Of a DNA stretch of 39,619 nt, positions 1-7,538 are shown in pieces. Origin of the DNA: Oxalobacteraceae bacterium. GTDB taxonomy: Bacteria > Pseudomonadota > Gammaproteobacteria > Burkholderiales > Burkholderiaceae_D. The first letter of the stretch is position 1. Every line of letters begins with the position of its first letter. Under the pieces are notes generated by a model. The model was given only the letters and a program-made list of their open reading frames with translations. It searched no databases and was not told the origin of the DNA. Location of the stretch: the NCBI GenBank assembly GCA_027490255.1, contig JAIXYM010000139.1, forward strand, positions 1-39,619, in the 5' to 3' direction. Position numbers and translations under genes: made by a program.

Positions 1-249
1 ACTGATTGACGGAAAGGAGGCGTGGCACGATAAAATCGCCACATTAAATAACTGAATTTGACCTGACAGCCGCATCGATCAAATCGGGTAACTGTCAGAT
101 CAAGTCGCGATTACTACACCTGAATCGAGCCCCAGATTTTTGCGAGTAGCTCCATGACAAAACACCTTGGACTACTTCATACCAGAGCTCGCCACCAGGT
201 CGCGTGACGATATGTTTATGTAGGCTTTTATTGTTAAGGCAGTGACCAA

Positions 250-594
250 CTATTTTTGCGTACAACGAACAAACTCAGATACATCAACCCCTGCAAATGC
301 GGGCTTTTGCTCGTCCAGAGGCTGGAGAATAATAGGGATCCGACATGCCTTCAAACCCGTAGGCGTATCAATAATATAATTGCATCCATACCTATATTCG
401 GTGCGTATAAAATCTAAATCCCGCATTCTAAATTTTAGGTTAATACTCACTGCCTCCTCATACTGCCCACTCCAAGATTTCACTTTTGCACAGTTTTCAG
501 CGTTGTCTTCCAAACTTATATTTTTTGCCAAAGAAAATCCGAATTGCAAGGCGCAACTCATTCCAACAAGTGCTTTCAAGATATATGGTTTCAT
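250..594 (-). CDS. Possible small secreted protein of unknown function
   Basis: A 114-residue reading frame I do not recognise. The first ~23 residues look like a signal peptide: Lys at position 2, a hydrophobic stretch (ALVGMSCALQFGFSLA), then a plausible Ala-Lys cleavage region. The mature part is polar and has four cysteines (about residues 35, 70, 82 and 111), which would allow two disulfides in the periplasm. A purine-rich AAGGA lies about 12 bases before the ATG, rather far. It stands alone in AT-richer DNA unlike the photosynthesis genes to the right, which suggests different ancestry. An overlapping plus-strand frame in the same place has no such features. It could also be a chance frame; coding is only moderately likely. 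Confidence 0.4.
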   Translation of the reverse strand: MKPYILKALVGMSCALQFGFSLAKNISLEDNAENCAKVKSWSGQYEEAVSINLKFRMRDLDFIRTEYRYGCNYIIDTPTGLKACRIPIILQPLDEQKPAFAGVDVSEFVRCTQK

Positions 595-1312
595 TTTTAG
601 TGGGATCCTTATCGTAATTATCTACCGACATTCATTTACTCGTACTGGAATTGGTGCTGCCTTATAAACTGCTAACGATACCTAGGTTATCAGATTGTGG
701 ACTACGAACATATATTGTGAGCTTGGCAAATAGGTATGTAGATGTGGTTGCATTGGTAAGTATTGCGAGTAACAGTCAATCAACACAATAAAAATTTAAG
801 GGTGCTTACCTTATGTGCGGTAGCGGATTGCGTAATAGCGGGTTCAGCCCGAGCCTTGTGCTCAATTCGGAACTCTTCCTCTAGTTCCCCATCAAACTCA
901 GCTTCAATTTGTTGGACTCTTTTTGCGAAAATTATTGCCCCTTCCAAAAACTGATTATGGAATGAAAAAACGCACCGATGAACTTCGCGAATCGGTGAGT
1001 GATACTGATTAGCTTACTGAAGTCGAAATGCTTTCGCTCATTAAGTTTGATCTTGAACAATGTGCAGCAAATGCATTCACAAGCAATCTGGACAAGTGTC
1101 AACAATTGGAGGCTGCCTCATCCGGGTAATGATTGCTGACGATTTGAATAGCATCAAACAATAAAATCAAACCCAGTCCAAGTTTGGAGAGTCGGAGTTG
1201 GAGTCGGAATCTTCTGATATCGGTTTCGCTGGGCGAAGGAACCGTCATAAGCCCCTCGCCGCGCATGAAAGCCTCCTTGTATGCCCAGTTAGCTAACGAG
1301 GGCTTTAGTTTT
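595..1312. other. Gene-poor AT-rich stretch
   Basis: No convincing gene seen between the small minus-strand frame and the tRNA fragment; short frames here (for example around 763-954 and 1099-1347) have no recognisable domain, signal peptide or good ribosome-binding site. One local inverted repeat, CACCGAT...ATCGGTG near 974-998, could form a 7-bp hairpin. The first 249 bases of the window are equally featureless. Base composition is clearly more AT-rich than the photosynthesis genes, consistent with decayed or acquired DNA. Confidence 0.5.
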
Positions 1313-1360
1313 TGGCCGCCCGGGGCGGAATCGAACCACCGACACAAGGATTTTCAATCC
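1313..1360 (-). other. 3' fragment of a tRNA-Phe gene (attachment-site-like remnant)
   Basis: On the minus strand this reads as the 3' half of a tRNA: an anticodon-loop segment GGATTGAAAATCC with GAA at the anticodon position, variable loop, a 5-bp T stem (GGTGG/CCGCC) around TTCGATT, a 7-base acceptor strand and an encoded CCA end. It closely resembles the 3' end of bacterial tRNA-Phe. Nothing upstream of the anticodon stem (beyond 1360) pairs to make a D arm or 5' acceptor strand, and the anticodon stem itself acquires a mismatch, so this is not a functional tRNA. Duplicated 3' tRNA ends starting near the anticodon are the usual scar of tyrosine-integrase islands. Identity as tRNA-Phe is fairly safe; the att interpretation is inference. 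Confidence 0.7.
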
Positions 1361-1483
1361 ATCGCACTTAATCCTTCCTCAATGACACCCAACAAAAACC
1401 CCACCCGGGCAGCACGACTTCCAAAATCAATAAGCTCCAACACATCACAACGCCGACTTTCACGGTTACACTGTCGAAAGAAG

Positions 1484-1527
1484 TGTCTAAATATTCTGAC
1501 AACATAAAATGTCAGTTAGTACAAACA
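1484..1527 (+). promoter_or_regulatory. Tandem PpsR/CrtJ-type operators upstream of the bchI operon
   Basis: Two exact TGT-N12-ACA palindromes, 1484-1501 and 1510-1527, separated by 8 bp. This is the sequence and spacing known for PpsR/CrtJ, the oxygen- and light-sensing repressor of photosynthesis genes in purple bacteria. A weak sigma70-like -35 (CTGACA, 1496-1501) overlaps the right half of the first site; the -10 is not clear. The pair lies 70-115 bp before the small membrane-protein gene that leads bchI-bchD-bchO. Confidence 0.75.
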
Positions 1528-1598
1528 ATCTGGCGGCTTTGATGGCCAGTTAAAATAATGACAACGTGCAGCGCGGGCTGCGGTATTGGGGAAACATC

Positions 1599-1865
1599 GT
1601 GCGTGAGATCTTCTCTGGCACTTTGCTGATTGACATCGTGATTGCTGTCACTGTGATCGAGTGGGTGTTGCTGTCCTGGTGGCATCGCCGCACAGGACGC
1701 GGTATTCCGATGTCGGAACTGCGCGCCACGCTGTTGGCCGGGTTGTACCTGATGATGGCCTTGCGGGCCTCGATGGTGTCGGCGCCCTGGTATGTAGTGG
1801 CTTTGCTGCTGCTGGCTGCTGGCCTGTCCCATGCGGCTGACTTATGGCGGCGCTGGGGCGCCTGA
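1599..1865 (+). CDS. Small three-span membrane protein leading the bchI operon
   Basis: About 88 residues, almost entirely hydrophobic, with three likely membrane spans (around LIDIVIAVTVIEWVLLSWW, ATLLAGLYLMMALRAS and WYVVALLLLAAGLSHA) separated by a short basic loop (HRRTGRGIP). I chose the GTG at 1599 because GGGGA lies 6 bases upstream; an in-frame GTG at 1566 would add 11 residues but has no ribosome-binding site. It ends 22 bp before bchI and starts downstream of paired PpsR-type operators, so it is probably co-transcribed with Mg-chelatase genes. I do not recognise the family. A role at the membrane in pigment synthesis is possible from context only. Confidence 0.7.
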   Translation: MREIFSGTLLIDIVIAVTVIEWVLLSWWHRRTGRGIPMSELRATLLAGLYLMMALRASMVSAPWYVVALLLLAAGLSHAADLWRRWGA

Positions 1866-1887
1866 ATACCCTTCGGAGAATATTTTC

Positions 1888-2910
1888 ATGAGGCTTAGTT
1901 TTCCTTTTTCAGCCATCGTCGGTCAGGACGAGATGAAGCACGCCATTCTTGTGGCGGCGGTCGATCCTGGGGTGGGCGGTGTTCTGGTTTTTGGCGACCG
2001 TGGCACAGGTAAGTCCACCGCGGTTCGTGCACTGGCCGCCCTGTTACCGAAAATGCGCGCCATGGCGAATTGTCCTTATGGTTGCGATCCTGAGCCCGGA
2101 ACACCTTCATGCGAGCAGTGTGCGCCGCTCAAGGCCGAGGGGCACACAAAGAGTGTTCTCAAACCAGTACCCGTAGTCGATTTGCCTTTGGGTGCAACAG
2201 AAGATCGTGTGGTGGGCGCACTGGATCTTGAACGCGCTTTATCGCAAGGCATCAAGGCCTTCGAGCCCGGTTTGCTTGCGCGTGCCAATCGCGGATTTCT
2301 TTATATTGATGAAGTCAACTTGCTCGAAGACCATTTGGTCGATTTGCTGATCGACGTCGCTGCCTCTGGCGAAAATATGGTGGAACGTGAGGGTTTGTCG
2401 GTGCGTCATCCTGCGCGTTTCGTGCTGGTGGGCAGCGGCAATCCGGAAGAGGGCGAGTTGCGTCCACAGTTGCTGGACCGCTTTGGTCTGGCGGTCGATG
2501 TCACCACACCGACGGATCTGAAAATGCGCATCGAAGTCGTCCGACGACGCGATGCCTATGAGCGCGGGCCTGAGGCCTTCATAGAGTCTTGGCGCAAGGA
2601 AGATGAAAAGGTTCGCCGTCGCATCATTGCAGCCCGCAAAAAACTGCCTGACGTTGACGTGCCTGATCACGCACTCACGCGGGCAGCGCAACTCTGCATG
2701 GCATTGGGTACCGATGGCCTTCGTGGCGAACTTGCGCTCATGCGCGCGGCGCGCGCCTTGGCAGCTTTTGAAGGAGACGATGCGGTCAATGACTCTCATC
2801 TCAAACGCATGGCCGCACCCGCGTTGCGACACCGATTGCGACGCAACCCTCTGGACGATGCCGGTTCGGGTACGCGCGTGGCACGCGCTGTTGAAGAAGT
2901 CTTTGTCTGA
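1888..2910 (+). CDS. bchI: Magnesium chelatase subunit I (AAA+ ATPase)
   Basis: 340 residues, normal for BchI. It is the AAA+ motor of Mg-chelatase, which with BchD and BchH inserts Mg2+ into protoporphyrin IX, the first committed step of bacteriochlorophyll synthesis. A Walker A motif GDRGTGKST is at residues 36-44, Walker B is FLYIDEVNLL, and the family insertion with a Cys-rich segment (NCPYGCDPEPG...CEQC) follows Walker A. The start at 1888 is set by GGAGA 8 bases upstream and by the conserved beginning FSAIVGQDEMK; an upstream ATG at 1831 lies inside the previous gene. bchD follows after 47 bp. Transcription probably depends on the PpsR-type operators at 1484-1527. Confidence 0.96.
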   Translation: MRLSFPFSAIVGQDEMKHAILVAAVDPGVGGVLVFGDRGTGKSTAVRALAALLPKMRAMANCPYGCDPEPGTPSCEQCAPLKAEGHTKSVLKPVPVVDLPLGATEDRVVGALDLERALSQGIKAFEPGLLARANRGFLYIDEVNLLEDHLVDLLIDVAASGENMVEREGLSVRHPARFVLVGSGNPEEGELRPQLLDRFGLAVDVTTPTDLKMRIEVVRRRDAYERGPEAFIESWRKEDEKVRRRIIAARKKLPDVDVPDHALTRAAQLCMALGTDGLRGELALMRAARALAAFEGDDAVNDSHLKRMAAPALRHRLRRNPLDDAGSGTRVARAVEEVFV

Positions 2911-2957
2911 TGCATGCCAGTTTTTTGGCATGAATTCGCAAGCTTGAGCCCTTAAGC

Positions 2958-4838
2958 ATGACACCAAACGCCGATCATCTTTCTGACGAAGATCAGGACA
3001 GCCTCTGGCAGCAGGCGGTGCAGGTGGCCGTTTTGATGGCGATTGATCCCGGCACATTGGGCGGCGTGCGGATACGTGCTTCAGCGGGGCCCGTGCGCGA
3101 TGCTTGGCTGAATTTGCTGCGCTCACTTATGAGCCCATCGCGCTGGGTGCGCATGCCTGTTTCCATTACGGATGAGCGTTTGCTAGGTGGTCTGGATTTA
3201 TCCGCGACTCTGGCATCCGGTCGTCCAGTGTTGCAGCATGGATTATTGGTGGAAGCAGACGGCGGCACACTCATACTAACCATGGCCGAGCGTTTGCCCA
3301 CATCGACAGCAGCCAGGCTCACGCAGGTCATGGATGAAGGCGCAGTCGTGCTTGAGCGCGATGGTCTTGCCGAGCGAAGAGCGACACGTTTTGCTGTGGT
3401 CGCGCTCGACGAAGGATTATCCGAAGAAGAATCGCTTTCGCTAGCGCTACGCGACCGGCTGGCTTTCGAGCTCGATCTGCGACCAATTTCCCCGCGCAGA
3501 GTGAACGACGTCGACATGCAGCAGATGATGTCAGGCAGCATCGAGGACATTGTCGCTGCACGTGCTGGACTCGCTGGCATTGAGGTGCCGGATGAAGTGC
3601 TCAGAGTTTTGTGTGGCACAGCGATGGCGCTTGGTGTTGATTCAATGCGCGCATCGATCATGGCACGAGCGGTTGCGCGTGCGAGCGCAGCGCTTTTTGG
3701 TAACCAGATTGTGAGCGATGATGATGCGCGTTTGGCAGCCACGCTCGTGCTCTCGACACGCGCGACGCGCATGCCTCCTGCACCCGATCAAGAACAGGAA
3801 GAGCAGCGCGAGGAACAGCCGCCAGAAGAACTGCCAGAACAGCCAATAGAGGACGCGCCGCCCAACGACCCTGACGACGATAAGAATGATCAGGACGATC
3901 AGCAAGATGACCAAGATGACAAAACGTCGCCACCCGATCCCAGTCAAAACATAGCCATGGAAGATCGCGTGCTCGATGCTGCCAAGGCAGCGATTCCGGC
4001 AGGGTTGTTATCGCAACTGATCGCCGGTAGTTTGCAGCAGCGCGCGAGCAGCGGGAAGTCTGGTGCGATGGTCAAAGGTGGTCAGCGCGGACGACCTTCA
4101 GGATCGCGCCGTGCGCAGCCCGCGCATGGCAGCCGCTTGCATCTGATCGACACACTGCGCGCGGCAGCGCCTTGGCAAAAAATCCGTAAAGCGACGCTGG
4201 GCCCAGAGGCACAACAACGCGTGCAGGTACGCTCCGATGATTTTCATATCGCACGCATCAAACAAAAAACGGCGACAACGACTTTGTTTGTTGTTGATGC
4301 TTCCGGCTCGTCCGCCTTGCACCGCCTGGCCGAAGCCAAAGGCGCTGTTGAATTGCTGCTGGCTGATTGTTATGTCCGGCGCGATCAGGTTGCGTTGATC
4401 GCATTTCGTGGCAAGGTCGCTGAATTACTGTTGCCACCCACGCGCTCGCTTGTGCGCGCCAAGCGCAGCTTGTCAGGGCTGCCGGGCGGTGGCGGCACAC
4501 CACTGGCGACGGCGATTGATACCGCAGCCAGTGTTGCCGAAGGTCTGCGTCGTCGCGGACAGTCGCCGGTCGTGGTCCTGCTCACCGATGGGCGCGCCAA
4601 CGTCGCGCGCGATGGCAGCGGCGGACGCGAGCGTGCCCAATCTGAAGCCACCCAGGCAGCACGTCAGCTCGCTGCCTTGCAAGTCCCGTTGTTGTTCATT
4701 GATACCTCACCCAAACCGCAGGAGGCCGCGGCTCAGCTGGCCGGCGCCATGCGCGCGCGTTACATCCCATTGCCGCATGCCGGTGCTGCAGCGGTATCAC
4801 TGGCGGTGCGTGCAGCGACGCAAAACGGAGCGCCTTAA
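2958..4838 (+). CDS. bchD: Magnesium chelatase subunit D
   Basis: 626 residues, the usual size for BchD. The N-terminal third is a degenerate AAA+ module related to BchI but without a working Walker A. A proline- and acid-rich linker follows (about residues 270-335, rich in E, Q, D and P). The C-terminal third is a von Willebrand A domain with the metal-site signatures DASGSSA and, later, TDGRAN. BchD forms the hexameric platform with BchI and contacts BchH through the integrin-like domain. It sits between bchI and bchO in the order seen in other purple bacteria; bchO starts one base after its stop codon, so translation is probably coupled. Confidence 0.95.
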   Translation: MTPNADHLSDEDQDSLWQQAVQVAVLMAIDPGTLGGVRIRASAGPVRDAWLNLLRSLMSPSRWVRMPVSITDERLLGGLDLSATLASGRPVLQHGLLVEADGGTLILTMAERLPTSTAARLTQVMDEGAVVLERDGLAERRATRFAVVALDEGLSEEESLSLALRDRLAFELDLRPISPRRVNDVDMQQMMSGSIEDIVAARAGLAGIEVPDEVLRVLCGTAMALGVDSMRASIMARAVARASAALFGNQIVSDDDARLAATLVLSTRATRMPPAPDQEQEEQREEQPPEELPEQPIEDAPPNDPDDDKNDQDDQQDDQDDKTSPPDPSQNIAMEDRVLDAAKAAIPAGLLSQLIAGSLQQRASSGKSGAMVKGGQRGRPSGSRRAQPAHGSRLHLIDTLRAAAPWQKIRKATLGPEAQQRVQVRSDDFHIARIKQKTATTTLFVVDASGSSALHRLAEAKGAVELLLADCYVRRDQVALIAFRGKVAELLLPPTRSLVRAKRSLSGLPGGGGTPLATAIDTAASVAEGLRRRGQSPVVVLLTDGRANVARDGSGGRERAQSEATQAARQLAALQVPLLFIDTSPKPQEAAAQLAGAMRARYIPLPHAGAAAVSLAVRAATQNGAP

Positions 4839-4839
4839 T

Positions 4840-5733
4840 TTGGGCGATCGTTTGCAATGGGAAATCGATGGGCGCGATTGGCCTAATCGCAACAACAGTC
4901 GTTTTGTGAATGCTGCAGGTCTGCGATGGCATGTGCAGCAATTCGGTCCCGCGCCTGATGATGCGCCGGTGATTGTGCTGTTGCATGGTACGGGCTCATC
5001 TTCGCATTCGTGGCGTGATGTAGCGCCTTTGCTCGCGAAACGTTTCAGCGTGATCGTCATGGATTTGCCCGGTCACGCGTTTACTACGATGCCACCGAAC
5101 GCCGAGCAATCCCTGCCAGGGATGGCGCGCAATGTTGCAGCATTACTGCATGAGCTGAAGATTTCGCCCACCCTTATTACTGGACACTCAGCCGGCGCCG
5201 CCGTGGCGGCACGCATGATTCTTGATCAGTCGATTTCACCCGCGGCGTTGGTTAGTCTTAATGGGGCTTTCATTGCGTTTGGTGGTTTGGCCGGACAGTT
5301 TTTTTCACCGGTGGCGCGTTTCCTTGCAGCGGGTTCGATCGCCTCACGCTTTTTTGCCTGGCAGGCGAAAGATGCTGCGATTGTTCAGAAACTCATTCGC
5401 GGCACGGGTTCAACGCTCGATGAAGTGGGTGTTGATTTTTATGCCCGCGTAGTCAGCAGTCCCGCCCATGTGTCTGCCGCACTGGCAATGATGGCGCACT
5501 GGGATCTGGAACCATTGGAGCGCGCACTACCCCGACTGACATTGCCAGTATGGATGGTGGCTGCTGAAAACGACGCGACGGTGCCCGCTTCACAGGCGGC
5601 GCTGGTAGCGCGCCGTTTGTCACAGTCACGACAAGTGCTTTGGCCCATGCTCGGACATCTGGCCCATGAAGAAAGCCCGGCGCAGTGCGCAGCCTTGCTC
5701 ATGAGTGTCGTGGATGAGGTTTTACAGAAGTAG
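4840..5733 (+). CDS. bchO: BchO, alpha/beta-hydrolase associated with Mg-chelatase
   Basis: About 297 residues, alpha/beta-hydrolase fold. Visible elements are the oxyanion-region motif LLHGTGSSSHSW, the nucleophile elbow GHSAGA with Ser, and a late HLAHEE that supplies the catalytic His; MVAAENDATVP is the usual acid-bearing loop. BchO is conserved next to bchID in purple bacteria; its exact reaction is not settled and it is usually called a putative Mg-chelatase accessory protein. I chose the TTG at 4840 because GGAG lies 9 bases upstream and the downstream sequence matches the family start; a GTG at 4810 inside bchD is the alternative. The frame extends much further upstream, but that part is a shadow of bchD. 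Confidence 0.9.
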   Translation: MGDRLQWEIDGRDWPNRNNSRFVNAAGLRWHVQQFGPAPDDAPVIVLLHGTGSSSHSWRDVAPLLAKRFSVIVMDLPGHAFTTMPPNAEQSLPGMARNVAALLHELKISPTLITGHSAGAAVAARMILDQSISPAALVSLNGAFIAFGGLAGQFFSPVARFLAAGSIASRFFAWQAKDAAIVQKLIRGTGSTLDEVGVDFYARVVSSPAHVSAALAMMAHWDLEPLERALPRLTLPVWMVAAENDATVPASQAALVARRLSQSRQVLWPMLGHLAHEESPAQCAALLMSVVDEVLQK

Positions 5734-5763
5734 TCAGAATACGCTTAGTGCGTCGGACGTCGC

Positions 5764-5804
5764 CAGACACCAGACACCAGACACCGGTTTGCATTGGTAT
5801 CTGG
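5764..5804. repeat. Heptamer triplet and hairpin between convergent genes
   Basis: Three perfect tandem copies of CAGACAC (5764-5784). The last copy can also pair with downstream sequence: CCAGACACC (5777-5785) with GGTATCTGG (5796-5804), eight of nine positions pairing around a 10-base loop; an outer CGCCAGA/TCTGGCG pairing (5761-5767 with 5800-5806) is a competing fold. It lies between the 3' ends of bchO and the minus-strand lipoprotein gene, where a bidirectional terminator would be expected, but no T-run follows. Confidence 0.5.
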
Positions 5805-5846
5805 CGCACGATGCCGTCTTTCATTGATCCGCTAACCTATTGCCCG

Positions 5847-7256
5847 TCACATCTTGCGCAACAAGAATCCTCCAATGGCAGCGGGCCCTTGATTCGCGCT
5901 TTGCAGCTGAAAATTCCCGCCCATTTCTGCTGGCCCTGTACCGCTGCCGCCATCGCTCACCGGACCGAAGAAACGTCCACCGATACCGCCATTGAGCGTG
6001 GTGTTGCCTGCGCTACCGAAAAAATAATTGGCGAGTTGGCCGCTGCTCAATGCCGTGCTTGCCGTGAGCGTCAGCGGCAGGGGATCCATTAGTCCTTCGT
6101 CGATGCGCGTGCCACTGAATGTAAGTACGACCGTGCGGTTGCCAAAATCGACGGTTGCTTCTACCTCGCCAAAAAGCGGATGTGAATCCTGCGCTTGCAG
6201 GTAGCTGAACCAGCCATAAATCCGCCCGCGATAACGCACCACACCGCTGGCCGGTACTTGTGCCGACGGCGTCACCTGACCGAAGGCCATCAGACCGCGT
6301 CGCATCTTGTTGTGCTCGTCACTGCCACCCCATTCGTTAATCAGAACGGTGTCTTGCGTGATCCACGCGCCTAGATTGGCATGCGCGTAGGACCAATGAA
6401 GGAAATCACGGTAACCCTTGAATCCGGGGTAAGGCACGCCGACGCCGTCAGCCCAAGGCAGCAGAACCAATTGGCCATTGGCATCTACGCCATAGCCTGC
6501 TTGCGTCGCACCGTCTTCGTGAAGTCGCGTGGCTTGTGCGCTATCGGGTGTGCTGCCGCCGCTGCGCCAGTCCCCCAGCCGTGCTGACAGGCCTTGAGTT
6601 TCTACGCTGGGGCAGCCCTGATTGTTGCTCGGGCAGCGCACCGGTTCGGTACGCGGAAAGTAAACATTGTTGGCGTAATTGGCCTGCGTGCCGTTAGCCC
6701 CTTTGGTGCCGAAGTCGAAAAAACTCCGATCGGTGGCGGCGGGTAGCGGCTGAAGGACGGCCAGTCCGTTGGTGTCGAGTTGCACTCGTCCCTGACGAGT
6801 TTCAAAGGTTTCGATGATCTGTGGGCGTTCGGTTCTGCCGTCCCACGATAAACCCAGATTCGACAACAGCAGGGTGACGGATGCCAGTCGGCCATCGGTA
6901 GCTTTGCTGACGCGCAGATCGACCGTACCGCCGGTGGCCGGTCTGAGTCCGTAAGCTATTTGTGGCGCCGGGTTGGGCGTGAGTAAGTCATTGGTCGATG
7001 TCCCGTACACCTGCACCCCGAAGTCGGTAACGCCGATGCCTTGATCCGTGCGCAAAATCGTCGTGCCAGTGCACTCGGTGCCGCTGCCGGGGCAAGCGGT
7101 CGTCGTCGTGACCGCTTGCGTGCTCGTGCCAGTTTGCTGGGGCGATACCGTTCCGGTCTGACCGGTGCTTCCGCTATCACTGCCGCCGCAGCCGCTCAGC
7201 AATGACAACCCCGCAAGCAGCACCGCAATGGTGCCGCGTTGGCCCAAAAATCTCAT
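5847..7256 (-). CDS. Outer-membrane lipoprotein with TbpB-like C-terminal barrel
   Basis: 469 residues. The start at 7256 has GGGGAG 7 bases upstream and gives a lipoprotein signal (MRFLGQRG, hydrophobic core, LLSGC lipobox) followed by a Ser/Thr/Gly-rich tether. The C-terminal ~130 residues have the pattern of TbpB-like beta-barrels: strands ending in VDFGNRTVVLTFSG, then NGGIGGRFFGPVSD, AEMGGNFQL and a terminal GGFLLRK. Such proteins are surface or periplasm-facing lipoproteins binding transferrin, haemophore or other ligands. The middle contains WGGSDEHN and WSYAHANLG, which I cannot assign. It sits inside the photosynthesis cluster, divergent from crtE; on the minus strand a TTGACA box overlaps the first PpsR-type site there, leaving a 5' leader of roughly 180 nt. 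Ligand unknown. Confidence 0.8.
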   Translation of the reverse strand: MRFLGQRGTIAVLLAGLSLLSGCGGSDSGSTGQTGTVSPQQTGTSTQAVTTTTACPGSGTECTGTTILRTDQGIGVTDFGVQVYGTSTNDLLTPNPAPQIAYGLRPATGGTVDLRVSKATDGRLASVTLLLSNLGLSWDGRTERPQIIETFETRQGRVQLDTNGLAVLQPLPAATDRSFFDFGTKGANGTQANYANNVYFPRTEPVRCPSNNQGCPSVETQGLSARLGDWRSGGSTPDSAQATRLHEDGATQAGYGVDANGQLVLLPWADGVGVPYPGFKGYRDFLHWSYAHANLGAWITQDTVLINEWGGSDEHNKMRRGLMAFGQVTPSAQVPASGVVRYRGRIYGWFSYLQAQDSHPLFGEVEATVDFGNRTVVLTFSGTRIDEGLMDPLPLTLTASTALSSGQLANYFFGSAGNTTLNGGIGGRFFGPVSDGGSGTGPAEMGGNFQLQSANQGPAAIGGFLLRKM

Positions 7257-7458
7257 GATGAACTCCCCTGTGTTGTTTCTGGTGGTGCGCGCATCGCGAG
7301 CGCGACGAATGACGGCTGCGATGGGCAAACCAAAACATAGGGCAGCGTGAAAGCAGCCTCTTGAGGGCCGACAAGATTGCCTTTCAAGCAGATGCCGGCC
7401 GGCGTCGGGACTTGGTCAGGGACAAGCGCGGAGCCTAGATTGTGCGCGAGTCGGCATT

Positions 7459-7502
7459 TGTCAATTAAACTTGACATATATAACTGACAGGCATAACTTA
7501 CA
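7459..7502. promoter_or_regulatory. Paired PpsR/CrtJ-type operators and promoters between the lipoprotein gene and crtE
   Basis: A perfect TGT-N12-ACA (7459-7476) followed after 8 bp by TGA-N12-ACA (7485-7502, one mismatch). For crtE, TTGACA (7471-7476) is a perfect -35 overlapping the first site, with TAACTT 17 bp later as a weak -10. In the other direction, the left half of the same site reads TTGACA on the minus strand (7464-7459), with a weak -10 (CAATCT or AATCTA) 16-17 bp further, pointing at the lipoprotein gene. One operator could thus control both. Confidence 0.7.
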
Positions 7503-7538
7503 CCCAACAACGGCTAGGCAGGCCGCATAGGAGACAGC

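Noticed and set aside
1313..1390. A complete tRNA-Phe gene
   Set aside because: No D arm or 5' acceptor strand can be found beyond 1360 and the anticodon stem is broken; only the 3' half is present.
1099..1507. Short frames on both strands over the tRNA fragment
   Set aside because: They cross the tRNA remnant, overlap each other, and lack ribosome-binding sites or similarity to known proteins.
2239..3126. A 295-residue minus-strand frame opposite bchI/bchD
   Set aside because: It lies antisense to the strongly conserved bchI and bchD, has no recognisable domain and no ribosome-binding site; long antisense frames are common in this composition.
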